A stretch of 64,000 nucleotides of DNA from Ianthella basta (taxonomy: Eukaryota > Porifera > Demospongiae > Verongiida > Ianthellidae), in assembly GCA_964019415.1 (NCBI GenBank), contig OZ025874.1, positions 8,928,409 through 8,992,408 of the forward strand, read 5' to 3'. Of this stretch, positions 9,949-22,300 are shown piece after piece. The notes below the pieces were generated by a model. It saw nothing but the letters and a program-made list of their open reading frames with translations. It was not told the DNA's origin and ran no database searches. Numbering within the stretch: the first letter of the stretch is position 1; each line of letters starts with the position of its first letter. The position numbers and the translations under genes are program-made.

Positions 9949-11941
9949 AGTGTATCAGCACAAACCTTAACTGAGCATCCGAGTGGCAAGTATGGGCAGG
10001 CTCTGATTGCTTTGGGACACTCCCCTGAGAGGTGGGCTTGCATAGGGAAGCAGTTGGGAAGAGGAAGAGCAGGAAAGACAGTGTATAGATATGCAAATTA
10101 CTCTGCACAGTCAACAAGACAATCACCAACACAGCAGTCACACCAACTCCAACATTAAGTAGCAGTCAAACCTTAACAGCCACCTGTGGGCCAGTTCTGA
10201 CCTTTATAGAGAGGTGGCTGTTCTACAGAGATTGCGGTGCTCTAGCACTATTTGGGGTCAGGGAGGCTGGCTGTAGATGGGTGGCTGCCTAACACAGTGA
10301 CCATCGAAACAGGTTCCACTGTACTAAATATTCATAGTCCAGCTGGCACAAACAAACTGCCAAGGCAGGGTATATGCTGTTAGCCACCAGAGTAGGCCAA
10401 TGATCTGACAGATATCAATTCCTGAACATGCCCTCACATTCACTCATAGTTCTAATGCATCCCACACTTATCTATTGCAAGTTTATTCACCCTTATAAAG
10501 CAGTAGATATTACAGTAATATTATGTTAGAAATAGCACACTGATCAAAGTCACCAATCAAACTGCTTTCAGAACAACACTAAAATGAGCCTCCCCTTATG
10601 AGTGAGAATAGAAATAAACACACAGTGGCAATACACTCGTCACCTCTCCCAGCCATGTTTCAAAACATGACAAAGCAAGGGTGCAATTACTCTTTCCGTA
10701 CCAGACAGTACAATACATTGAAACCATTGAACCACGCATATACAAAAGTATACAGCAGCAGTTGGTAACCTGAGGCAAGGGGGAGGAAAGGGGAGACATA
10801 TTCAGGTACTGTACCATACAAGCTGCAGTGCAGCTCAGGGACTGGCCCCTGAAGACCCATCACTTACCCACTTCCTTGCAATGTTGTTTTTCTCACAAGG
10901 CTCACACGGAATTGGACACATGTCACATTTGGCCAAGTACACCTGGAGGGAGGGGAAAGGGGGAGGAAAGGGGAGACATATTCAATATTGATAACATTGA
11001 AATGATATGTACTGTTCTGAAACTGAGTCTAACTACATTTTAGTGACACTGACAACCCATTCACATCGTATCATACTACACCATATCTATAGTATATAGT
11101 ATAGTTACTCTCATCCCTTCTCCAGTGACCTCAAGCCCCCTCCACTACACTCCAATGTACCCCACACTCTGTACCACACAACCCATTAACACAACCTTCA
11201 CCCTACTAGAACAGAATCTATGCTTGAAAACAAGGAGTTAAACATGGAGTTCTGCTTTGTCTACTATAAAATAGTACAACGTCATTTAGTGGCATCATTG
11301 CCAGTTATAGGTTCCACATACACTCAAGGGACAAAGCTAGGGAAATTACCGTAACCTCACATTATCGCCTGATGACATCATACATCAAAGGACCGCTCAG
11401 GATAGTAAATTGTTTACTACCCTAACTGCAGGGTAGTAAACTGGCTAAGCGCCCCTTTATCATAACAATGATTCAAAAGGGTGATCACGAGAATCAAACA
11501 CAATGAACAAACATGCCAGAACACCATGGCCAACACGGAGAAATGCGTGCTGCTCTTCCAGAGCTGGGTTGGGCCAGATTCTGGTGTATTCCAAGAGACA
11601 AAGTGCATGCCTATGAACATTCTGGCAACGGACGATCATGTGCACCCATATAGCATGTGAAGTGGATTGCTGGTTCCTCACAGAAGCAAGCCATATCGAC
11701 AGCTAGCCTCAGTGAGCAACATCCAATGCAGTGGAAAGCAGCTGGCTACCCAAGACTCGGCAGGACAAACTTTTGGGCCAGGCCACCAAGGGTGTTTCCG
11801 GAACAAAACAGTGACAAACCACGAGTAAATTCTTCCAAATCTTCATCAGTGTAATGGAAATGATCACGTCTTTTAGACTGCGGACTATCCTTCGTAGAAA
11901 GCTGCATCCGCTTTGCCCTCCTGGGCTACCTTCTAGAAGAT

Positions 11942-12444
11942 ACAGTGCTCCAATCCTAAAGGTTCCACAATGAGATAGCATAGCTATTACTACGAGACGA
12001 AAATTTCAAAATTCTTACACAAACAAGCTACCTAATGAAAGAATCTTTCCTTCTTGTGCAATTGAAACCCAAAATAGCTTGTGAATGAGCATTTCCAGGA
12101 AAAATACTTGAGAGAGTCAGCTTTAAATTCTATGAAATCAGAATTTCTGGTGTCAAGTGCATAATCATTGCATGGTGCATTAGGTAAACCATACAGTAGA
12201 GACCTTAAGCACGTGCGTACATGTTATTGTGCAACTGTCCAGGCATCTGTTAAGAGACTATGAAAGTTTAACTCATATTTGCTTATTCATAGCATGTGCC
12301 ACGTGACCTGTCCTCCCGTCCACACATAATTTGGTCAAACCTGACCCAAAAATGTGTATCACAAATTGTTACTAATCATCACAGAGGCACATTGCTTCTT
12401 TTTCCTTGAAAACAAAAATGGAGCCTTTAGGATTGGAGCACTGT
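11942..12444. mobile_element. Candidate DNA element with 25-bp inverted ends, 503 bp
   Basis: ACAGTGCTCCAATCCTAAAG at the left is matched by its inverse CTTTAGGATTGGAGCACTGT at the right. It lies in the foreign block (about 11345-12690) that replaced the zinc-finger exon of the second TRAF copy. A 90-codon minus-strand ORF at 11981-11709 crosses the left end; I do not recognise it. Confidence 0.55.
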
Positions 12445-12485
12445 ACGAATTGTGGCGCGCAATTTAGACGCTCTATTGGGCGATA

Positions 12486-12591
12486 ACTAGTTACTACTGA
12501 GCTTCTCTAGGCCGTAGTGCGTTTACTGACCTTGCCCTCGGGTCTGCAGTCAGTAAACACGTTACACCCTAGAAGCTCAGTAGTAACTAGT
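12486..12591. repeat. Foldback with perfect 21-bp arms
   Basis: ACTAGTTACTACTGAGCTTC and its exact inverse (12571-12591) flank a 64-bp interior that is itself partly self-complementary (GTTTACTGAC / GTCAGTAAAC). Confidence 0.8.
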
Positions 12592-13181
12592 ACTTGTTTC
12601 CTGACCTGTCTATTTTATGGTTCTGTAATTACCTCCAACCACAAATCAGCCATGCACACAACAGTTGACAATGCCAGCTGAAAAGCACATCCAAGATCTT
12701 CTGTCCACTGCACACAAGAAGAGAAGACAGTGACAGTACATCATGACTACAGATGAGGCTCTTTAACACATGATACATGCACATAGCACAGTGCAGTGTC
12801 ATTTTGCTTGCACCTTCTCAACGTGGTCCTAGATCTACAGGTACGAACGCACGTAGGCCTACCTGTAAAACAGATGTGAGCCAGGTATAGCGCATCGCTA
12901 CGTGGCCAAAATTGGCTCTATTCTGACGTGGCCAAAATGTATATATGACGCAGCTGCAATGCTCATCCACGTGCATCCACTTGCAGCTTTTGGAACGTTT
13001 CCCTCAGTACTGCCACACAGCTGGAGCAGGCTCGGTCGCCGCAGATTCCCTGCAACGGGTCGTCCAAGATGTGGCTGCAAAACACACACGCGAAGTTCTG
13101 TGTGTGCGGTCCAGATGGAAGTCGAGGAGGAGGAAAGAGTCTGGCATTCAGAAACTGTTGCTTCTCCCCCAACTCCGCCAT

Positions 13182-13303
13182 ATGCCTGGCGAGGTGGTTC
13201 GGGACACACGAAGGAGCACGCGTACAACTACCGGTTGGTTACCCAGGCCAGGTACAGTGCATAATTGAGTTCAAATTGCGCAACTCCCTAGCTTAACAAA
13301 AAT
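13182..13303. promoter_or_regulatory. Compact divergent promoter region of MTRR and the TRAF copy
   Basis: Only about 120 bp separate the ATG at 13181 in the TRAF RING fragment from the MTRR start at 13304, on opposite strands. No TATA box is evident. The bidirectional promoter role is inferred from geometry. Confidence 0.5.
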
Positions 13304-16300
13304 ATGGCGATCACAAGCCACTTTCTCATTTTGTTCGCGTCCCAGACCGGCAACGCGCAGTCTATCGCAGAAGGCCTTAAGGAAGAGGCCGAAGAGAAAG
13401 GGTTTAACGCCAGCGTGTACTGCACGAATGAGTTTGACAAAGACAAAGTAAGCGAGTGAGACTCTTCTGTAAGTATTAGTTAAGTGCGGTGCCAGTCGTC
13501 TCTTGGCCCGGGGTCTGCGCTTTCTAGAAAGTGATCCCAGTAATGTATAATACTATATTTACGGAGGCACCGTTATTATTATTATGAAAGAAAAGGTCCC
13601 CCGCCCCCCTCTCCCCCATTCCCTCTGTCCCCCCCCCCCCCCCTCCATCCCTCTCCTTCTCTCCTCCTTCCCTCTACCTTTCTCCTCTGTCCTTTCTCCC
13701 TTCTCCCTCTCTGCCTTCCTCCCTCTCTCCCCTCCCTCTCCCTCCTCCCTCTCTACCCGCCCTCTCCCTCCCTCTACCTCCCTCTGTCTCTGCAGTTCCC
13801 TTTTGACCAGGAACAAAATGTCATATTTGTTGTGTCCACTACTGGAGAAGGGGAACCCCCTGACCACGCCCTGCGGTATTGGCGCAAGTTGAAGCGGAAG
13901 ACCCTCCCGCCTGACTTCCTCAAACACATCAACTACACACTCCTTGGTGAGTGGCTGCACATCAGCTGCACAGTGCCGACAGCCATGTAAGGACGTCGGC
14001 TTCCCTTCCTCTCCTGAGTGCAGGGTTAGGAGACAGCAACTACACCAACTTCTGTAACAATGGCAAAATGTTTGACAAGCGGATGAGAGAGCTAGGGGCA
14101 ACACCTTTCTATGAGCCAGGCTTTGCGGATGACGGAGTGGGGTAAGGAAGAAGTAATGTAACTAGATGGTAGAGTAGGTTATAGTATAGTGTGGTGAGTA
14201 TGTGTATTGCGCATGCTTTTTGGACTTGAATGTACAGATGCACTCATGTTTCATGTTGTACATGTTATCTCATTTGCTAGCAATGTTTCAGCAAGGTCTA
14301 GGGTTGTTGCATACTCTGTGAGTGTGTCAGTACTGTAGTGTAGTGGGATCCTCCTTTCTACTTCCATTTGTTGCAGTTTGGAATTGGTAGTGGAACCTTG
14401 GATTGAAGGGCTGTGGGATGCCATGGAGAAGCTGATTGATGCTTCTGCTGTCCAGAAGGAGGCAACAAGGAATGGCCTGAGTTCTGAGGCCAATGATTCT
14501 CCTCCAGACATTTTGGGGAATGCTGCGCTGAAGGAGAGATATATTGATGTGGATACAAAAATTGCCACGACCAAGAACTGGGAGACCTCCCTCCCACCAC
14601 TAACTGTGAGCACTTCCTCACCTCAAATTGGCCGACAGAAGAATACAACTGAAGACTCCCCTACAAAGCTAGCCAGCCTTCCTACAAACAAGTCAGTTAC
14701 ATCTTCCAGCACTTCGTTCCCGTCCTCACCACTCACAACACGTACCACTGCTGTTCCCACCAAACCAAGTCCCCTCAGTTCCCCACGGTTGAAACACCTC
14801 GACTTGGACCACCCACCTGCAAAGGTGGGGGCCCCTACCTTTGCACCTCCCTCCACCATTCGCACACCCAACCAACTCTGGACTGGCTATCGAAAAGGAG
14901 CGCTGAAGCCAATTGTTGGGAAGTCTGGAGATGTAGTGGATATTGATGACCAAAGAGATGACAACTTCTTGTTTGAAGTACCCTCAAAGACCTACCTGGC
15001 CCCATTGGAGGGACGGGCCAGATCACTCTCTCTCCCAACTGCAGACTGCTCAGAGAACAGTGAGGGAGGCTTGGGTCGCAATCACTCTAGCCCCGACCTA
15101 CCTCAACTCCCGGTGGATGCATTGGAAACACAATATGTGTCGGGAGTGGAGTCACCAGTGAGAAGTGGGGATGTGGAAGATGTGATGAAGGGAATTGGCT
15201 CTGTATCAATGGAAGGAGACCTACACAGTACACAGGACAAGACAGTAGACAGAGATATACATGCTGAGCAAGAAGGTGGTAACCCTGATGGGATGGAGAC
15301 GATAGCTTCAACAGCATCTCTACATGATGAGAGTGTTGAGTGTTCTGTGTTGGAGAGGTTGAGGACTCTCACATTTCCTCTAGAGCAGTCGCTGACCACA
15401 CCATCCAAGCAGCATTCCTTCCTCAATGTGGACTTACAGGTAGATGACAGGGAGAAGGAGGGAAGGGTAGGGACATGGCAGTGCTGGGAGAGAGCCATGC
15501 AGTGTGAGAGTCCTCTGTATGCTTGTTCTCTTCAAATGCTGTCTGTCAGACACTCCTTCCATGTACGTATGTTTGTCCTTCTGAGTGTGTCAGCTCAGAC
15601 ATTGCTTCTCCATCCTCCAGTGCCCCCAGGTCCCTCCTGCTCCCTATCCCGTGTCTGGTGTCTCTTATGGACCCAATACAAAGAACTTTACTGCAATTGC
15701 AAGGCACCAACGGGTGCTAACCAGTGTGGATGCAGTAAAGGTTACCATGGAGATGACCTTCGATGTGAAGGTAAGCCATAGTATTAGTAGTTGTGTCAAC
15801 TCCATTGTGTTCCGACTACATAGCAGAGCCTGCAGCAGGTGATAATTACCTTACTGTTGTGTGGGAGCATGCATATCATTGGTCTCCAATGGCAACATGC
15901 TGCATGTATACAGTATGGCACATGCATTTTCCTAGAGATGTAAGTCTCAACTTTAACAAATTCAATTGCTGTGTTGAAAGCATTGTACATCTCATTCTTT
16001 GGTAGGAAGAAGACTTCAGCTACGAACCTGGGGATGCATTTGGGTTTGTGTGTCCAAACGATGTTGTTGAAGTGAACTACCTCATGCAAAGGTTGGGTCT
16101 TACGGAAGTGCAAGACCACCAGTTGGGTCTCTCCCTGATGGTGCCCACGCAGGCAAAGAAGCCAGTGTTGCCCAAACACATCCCACCCAGCTGCACAGTG
16201 CGGCAGTACCTCCTACACTGTGCCGACATCAGGGGAATACCAAAGAAGGTTTGTAGTGTAGGCTTGCTATAGTGTGCATAAAGCCTGCATAGTATGCATA

Positions 16301-19300
16301 GCGTCCTCCATGTTATTGGTTGACATGAGAACCCCTCCATGTTAATGGTTGGCATGACAACCGCTGATGCGTCCACATTTCATTTATCTGTGCATTGCAG
16401 GGCTTTCTTTATCAGCTAATGGGGTTCACTGCTAACCCAGTGGAGAGGAGGAGGTTGGAGGAACTGTCCAGTCGACAAGGTGCGTATGTCCATGGTGTGA
16501 TGGGTGGTGGCTTCAATGAGAATTTGACGCTCAATTCAAGCTATCCTTAGGTCTGTGTATTCCTTTCAGCTATGGTGTTATGTGTTAGTCCATGTAATTG
16601 TGTTGACAGTAAGGTCATGTGACAGTTCCCTGACCCACAGGTGCTGGTGACTACACAAAATTGTTTGTTGAGCTTCACCTTGACCTGCTGGATGTGTTGA
16701 CTGCTTTCCCTTCTTGCCAACCAACTCTGCAGTGCCTCATTGGTGAGACCTGATGCACCCTGAGTGAATGTGCCTACATGTCTGCACCAAACTACAGCTG
16801 TAGTTACAGTACTGATTAGAAATACTGTACCATAGTGAGTGCGTTCAGACTGCACCTACGTGCGAGCAGCGTGTGGGTACGCGTGAGTAAGCACAAAGTT
16901 AACACTTCGATACATGCAAAAGGGCCGCTGTTTCGTCATCGCTCTGACGTCATAGGAAAAATGGACGCGAGCGGCAGCATTTATGCGAGACTAGGTAATA
17001 GGTGTTAATACCTTGTACGCAATGACGTAGCGAACGAAACTTAATACAGAACGACGATGCGTCGTATCTGATCGAGCGTCGACGGCTTCATGTCGATTTC
17101 AGAAGAGAAAAGCCTGTTTATAAGCCCTTGCCGTTACAAGAATTTTGTATAAATAATTGTGCTTACAACTGCGTGTGACTGTGCATACCCGCATGACACG
17201 TACGTGTGCGTGCGGTCGCCAGCGTTTGGTGTGCAGTTTTCTGGTATAGTATTTCTAATCAGTACAGTAGATTGTTGAGGACAACAGATTGGGCCCTACA
17301 TCAGCCGTGTGTTGCAAGGATACTCATCTATCTACTTACACATTTTCTGCAGAGAACCTGCCAAGACTGCAGCCGAGGTTCTACTCTGCTGCCAGTAGTC
17401 CTCTTGTTGCTAAGCAACGGTTCAAGATTGTTTTCAGTGTGACTGAACTTCCTGACCGATTGTGGAACAGTCAGAAGAGGTTGGTGGGTGGGTGGGTGTG
17501 GCGGCACAGTCCAATAAAATAGTGTATGAAAAGTGTGCCATTAGCTTTTAACAGTTTTGTATACGAGTACTCAATAAGTATACCTATGGTATGTGAAGTG
17601 ATGTACACGTGCTTAAAAATATGGCCACTCAATTGTGCATGTGTGTGCGTGTGTGTGTACATGTGCGTGTGCGCGCGTGTGTGTGGTGTGACTCGCTCGC
17701 ATGCAGGCTTTATAGTTTCAAAAGTATTCAAGATTCACATACCTTTGCTTTTCTTGTGTCAATTCCCCCATCACCTCCCCTCCTCACCCTTCTCCCACCT
17801 CCCTCCCTTTTGCCTCTGATTCCCTCTTCCCTCCAAGGCGAGGTCTGGCCACTGGATGGTTTGCAGACATCTGCTCCTCCTCACAACACACAGAGGTGGG
17901 CACAGCGTACTGTGTGACATCAACCACAGTGACAGCTCCTGATTTAAACACTGTCACATTCATTGCAATTCTGAAAGAGTTTCATGTATTCACTTGATCA
18001 CTTGATCTGGGTGGTACGCTGATCTGGGTGGTACGCTGAAGTCACTCAAGTTAAATATGCACAGCTGACTTCACATTTACAACTGTTTATGAGAGTTCAC
18101 TGGCTGTTTAGTGTTATAGGTTCGCTTCCCTGTTCAAAGCAGCTATTCATCCTGACCCTGTAACCAATATCTTAGGTCTTCCCCTTCTGTTAGGTCACCA
18201 TTTTCACCAGAGGGTTGAACCCTTTCCACTTGCCATTGGACCTGACCACGCCCATTATCATGTGTGGCCCGGGTACAGGGGTTGCCCCATTGATGGGGTT
18301 TCTGGAGCACTTTTCAAGTCTACATGGGACACAGGAAATTGGGGAATCGTGGTTGTTTTTTGGATGCCGACACCCTCAGAAGGACCACCTGTACAGGTGT
18401 GTGTGTGTACATATGTGCATGCACTTGTGTGTGAGAATGTAGGTGTGTATCTTGCGTATGCTGTATTCATAACCAGTGATATAGCAAGACTGTGGTGGGA
18501 ACTTTTCATGCAGCATTGCCACAAACGTGTTCACTGCTTCTGAATTCAGTCCAACTCAATAACTCAACTCAAGCACGTGTCCACTCATTATACATGCTGT
18601 ACTACTTTGTATGCTGTGATTATGTGACCTTATTTGGTATTGAAGCTGTTGACATGTACTGCACTTCTTCAGACCCTGTCTTCAGTCCCAACAGTGATGG
18701 TATTCGGTCGCCTTCTACTCAGCTGCTCACTTTCTTGTAATGATTGACAACTCTACAGAAGCACCTCCTAAACAATCTGCGCAAACACTAGCCAAACAGT
18801 TGAAAGGGAATCATGTGTTTCGATATTTGGTTCTTTCTCCCGTTTCAAGTGTTATTGCTAGTGCTTACCTAGATTGCTCAAGATGAACCTTCCTAGCCAC
18901 TCTGACTACATATTCTTGTCAGCGTTTGACCTGTATAATGAGACCACCTGTGAATTTAGATGAGTGACAAAGGGGATTTGTTGAGCATTACTGTTTTGTA
19001 CTCTTGTGCAACTGAAGAAGGCCCTTTTGGGGCCGAAACATTTTGCCTTTTGGTAAAAAGTGTACCACGTGTTTAACGCTCAACAAATCCCCCTTTATCA
19101 ATGTCCAGACGTGGTAATGAATCTCTACTCTATTAATTTAGATGAGCTTTAATGACGATGGTATGGTTGGGGGAGAAGGCTACAAAAGGGTAACTGAAAT
19201 GGAATCGCAAGGTCTTTGTGTGACTCCAGATGCTGCGTATGTCGCTACCATCTCTCTACATGGCAAGCAGCTCAGCAAGTCAAACACTCAAAACTAAACA

Positions 19301-22300
19301 GTTCACAGAGATTGAACTCAATGCTACCACCACCCAAAACCCAGCTTGCAGTAACTGCATTTGTTCATTAAACTACGTAACAATAGACTAATGAATTACA
19401 GTAAAGCAGTGAGTGCTTGTCGTTTGTCTTCAGCCTTTGTATCTTTTACTGTTTGATCAACCGGGCACAACCAACCATCCTCTTGATCTGCTCTTGTACT
19501 GACTTCAAATAGGCAATGATGATAATGGGAGTGGGAAATAGGGAGAAACAAATAAGTCCATAGGTCAGACACACTTCAGATGCTTCAGAAGAGAATGACA
19601 CTGCAACTGGGATAGCTCCACCTGCGATGCCAATGGCACCTCCCAGCACAAGGAAGAGGGAGAACTTGGCCAACCCCTTCCGAAACTGAACTTCTTCAGT
19701 GACAATGTTCTTCTTAATGTAGCAGAGGCAGACAATGGGTACGGCAATGCTGACAGTCAGTGGTATGATCCCTCCAAATAAGGCCCAAATGGCAAAGACA
19801 GTGTAATGAGTCTGAACAAATATGGCTTTTTTGTTGTCAGGGAAACAGACCACTCCGTTGACATACTGTTGTTCAAATACATGGGGAAACATAACGTACA
19901 TTGTCATAACTATGGGAACAATCCAGATGATGGTAATGAAGACTGCAGCATAACGCTTGCTGATGGTTTTCTTCCCGAATCGCACAATTGCCAGGATGGA
20001 AAGGGAGAATGCTGCCAGACTCCACAGCCTTGCCATTGCTCCTATGATGAACAACCATGAGTACACTCTGCAGAGGTATTCTGGGGGTCTGGGCTGGTCT
20101 GCGTCCACTGCTACGAGGACAACAAATGTGACTACTGCCGGGAGTGCAGCTGCTGCCACTAAGAGGCCAGCCAGGAGTAGGTTGATGAGGAAGAGTCGAG
20201 CTGGTCGAGGAATGGACTGGGCCATTGCAAGTGGCACAGTTGTTAGTACAATAGTCAGTCCACCTACCAATACCATCACAGTCAGCAGGATGGCATAGGC
20301 CATGAAGCCAGGACTGTCCAAGGGTGCAGCACTCCCCTGAGGCAGCGTAGTGTTGTTCATACTTGTCTGTGCGGGTCCACAATCAAAGTGTAAAGATATC
20401 TACCGGGGCTCTTCAGCCTACAATCAGTACATACCTAGATCACATATATACCCATACCCAATGAAACTATATCGATTGCTTCCTATCCCAGTGATTTACT
20501 TATTCAATACACACACACACACACCCATTTATGGTAGGTGCACTAACATATATTGTGTTCATTGACTTTGTGTGCAACAACGCATGGCCTTCTGCTGGCG
20601 TTGAAGGTACTGTGTAACATCATTAGGCAGTGTAACTAATTGAGTAGCAATGCTTGTGACATTTTTCTACAGTGAATTTGAGTATGTTGTTTACCACGTG
20701 CACTCACGTCCCTTGAGTAGTGGAGTAGATGATTCTTGAGTGAACGTGTAGCCGGTCAATAGAAGGAGAAAACTAAGTGAGACTTTTCGAAGGCCAGCTA
20801 GTGAACTTCAGACAAGCACTCAATGAATCTCATGACTACATTATTGGAAACTACTTATTGCATTTCCCATTGGCTGATGGTTCAATGTTGGAATGTAACG
20901 AATTATAATAATACCAACCCTATGCTACTTTGCCGCCTGTTTGGTGTTGGACCTGGTGACTCACTGTTAGTGTGATTGACCCAAGACCAAACTGCAAACA
21001 CAGCACGCAATGCCACTACCACATCTCTGCCCGACCCGCAGCTCAGCATTTTAAACACTCAAATTTTAATAACTCATTAGAGATGAAACACAATGCTGTT
21101 GAACCAATCTGAGCATGAGCATCAGTACTACTACCACCTCCTAAACTCAACACGCAGTTACTGTAAGTGCACTTAGTCATTAAACTACGCTGCAATGTAG
21201 ACTGTTGTATTGAGGCAGTTGCAGTTTGCAGTGTTCTAAGTAGCTGCAGCTTTGTTACCACCAGGAGTGCTCTTTGAATCTTTGGCTGCTTTGGTCAACC
21301 TTCCACAAGTGAACATCTTCTTGATCTGCTCTTGAACTGCCTTCATGTAGGCTATGATGATGATTGGAGTGGGAAAGAGGGACACAGCAGCAAAGCCAAA
21401 ACTCAGACACACTCCGGGTGCTTCTGAATAGAATGACACTGCAGCTGGGACAGCTCCACCTGTAATACCGATGACACCTCCCAGCACAAGGAAGAGGGAA
21501 AACTTGGCCAACCCTTTCCGGAACCAAGCGTCTTCAGTGATAGCATTATTCTTAGTGTAACAGAGGCAGACAATGGGCACGGTAATGCTGACAGTCAATG
21601 GTATGATCCCTCCAGAAATGGCCCAATTGGTAGCAAATATGTAATGGACTTCAATGAGGGTGATATTGTTGTTGTCAGTGAAACAGGCTACTCCATCAAC
21701 ATAGTGTGCTTCATACACATAAGGGAACAGAATGTAGAGGTTCATAGCCATGGGAACTATCCAGAGTACAGTCATGATGAAAGTAGCATAACACAAGTGT
21801 ATAGTTTTTTTTCCAAACCTCACAACTGCCAGGACTGAGAGGGAGAATGCTGCCAAGCTCCAAAATCTTGTTACTGCTCCTCCAGCAAATAACCAAAAGC
21901 ACACTCGACAGAGATACAGTGGGGGTCTGGGGTGTTCTGGTCCCACTGCTACAAGCACAGCAGATGTGAACACATTGAAGCCTAAACTCACTGCCATTAC
22001 CAGTCCAGCCAGCAGAAGGTTGATGAGGAAGAGACGAAGTGGTCGGGGGATGGAGTGAGCCATTGCAAGTGCCACAACCACTATTCCAATCATCATTCCA
22101 GCTACAATTATGATCACAATCAGCAGGATGGCATAGGCCATGTAGCCAGGACTGTCCAAGGAGGCAGCACTCTCCTGAGGCAGGGTAGTGGTGTTCATAC
22201 TTGTCTGCACAGGACTACGAGAAAATTGAGAAGTGATTGAAGTACCAGCTAGTGAACTTCAGTCTATAGTCACTCACTGTGTAATGTACATATACCCATC

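Larger units (their letters stand above)
9966..13196 (-). pseudogene. Truncated second copy of the TRAF gene
   Basis: Four pieces align in order with the intact TRAF gene. The RING exon is at 13196-12985, with its 5' end missing, a 2-base insertion near 13195, and the donor changed from GT to GC. The first 17 bp of exon 2 are at 12707-12691. The zinc-finger exon 10942-10868 is intact (25 codons, CDMCPIPCEPC). The zinc-finger exon 10043-9966 has lost its AG acceptor. The 258-bp multi-finger exon is absent; about 1.3 kb of unrelated DNA lies in its place. The MATH exon is missing altogether. No TRAF protein can be made. The RING fragment could still be transcribed from the promoter shared with MTRR. 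Confidence 0.85.

Noticed and set aside
9783-10043. 86-codon minus frame joining receptor-like and zinc-finger-like sequence
   Set aside because: It is a chance fusion across a TG microsatellite at a duplication junction, and the TRAF exon here has lost its acceptor.
13559-14104. 181-codon minus-strand frame over MTRR exons 2-3 and intron 1
   Set aside because: It is antisense to well-supported MTRR exons and runs through the pyrimidine tract.
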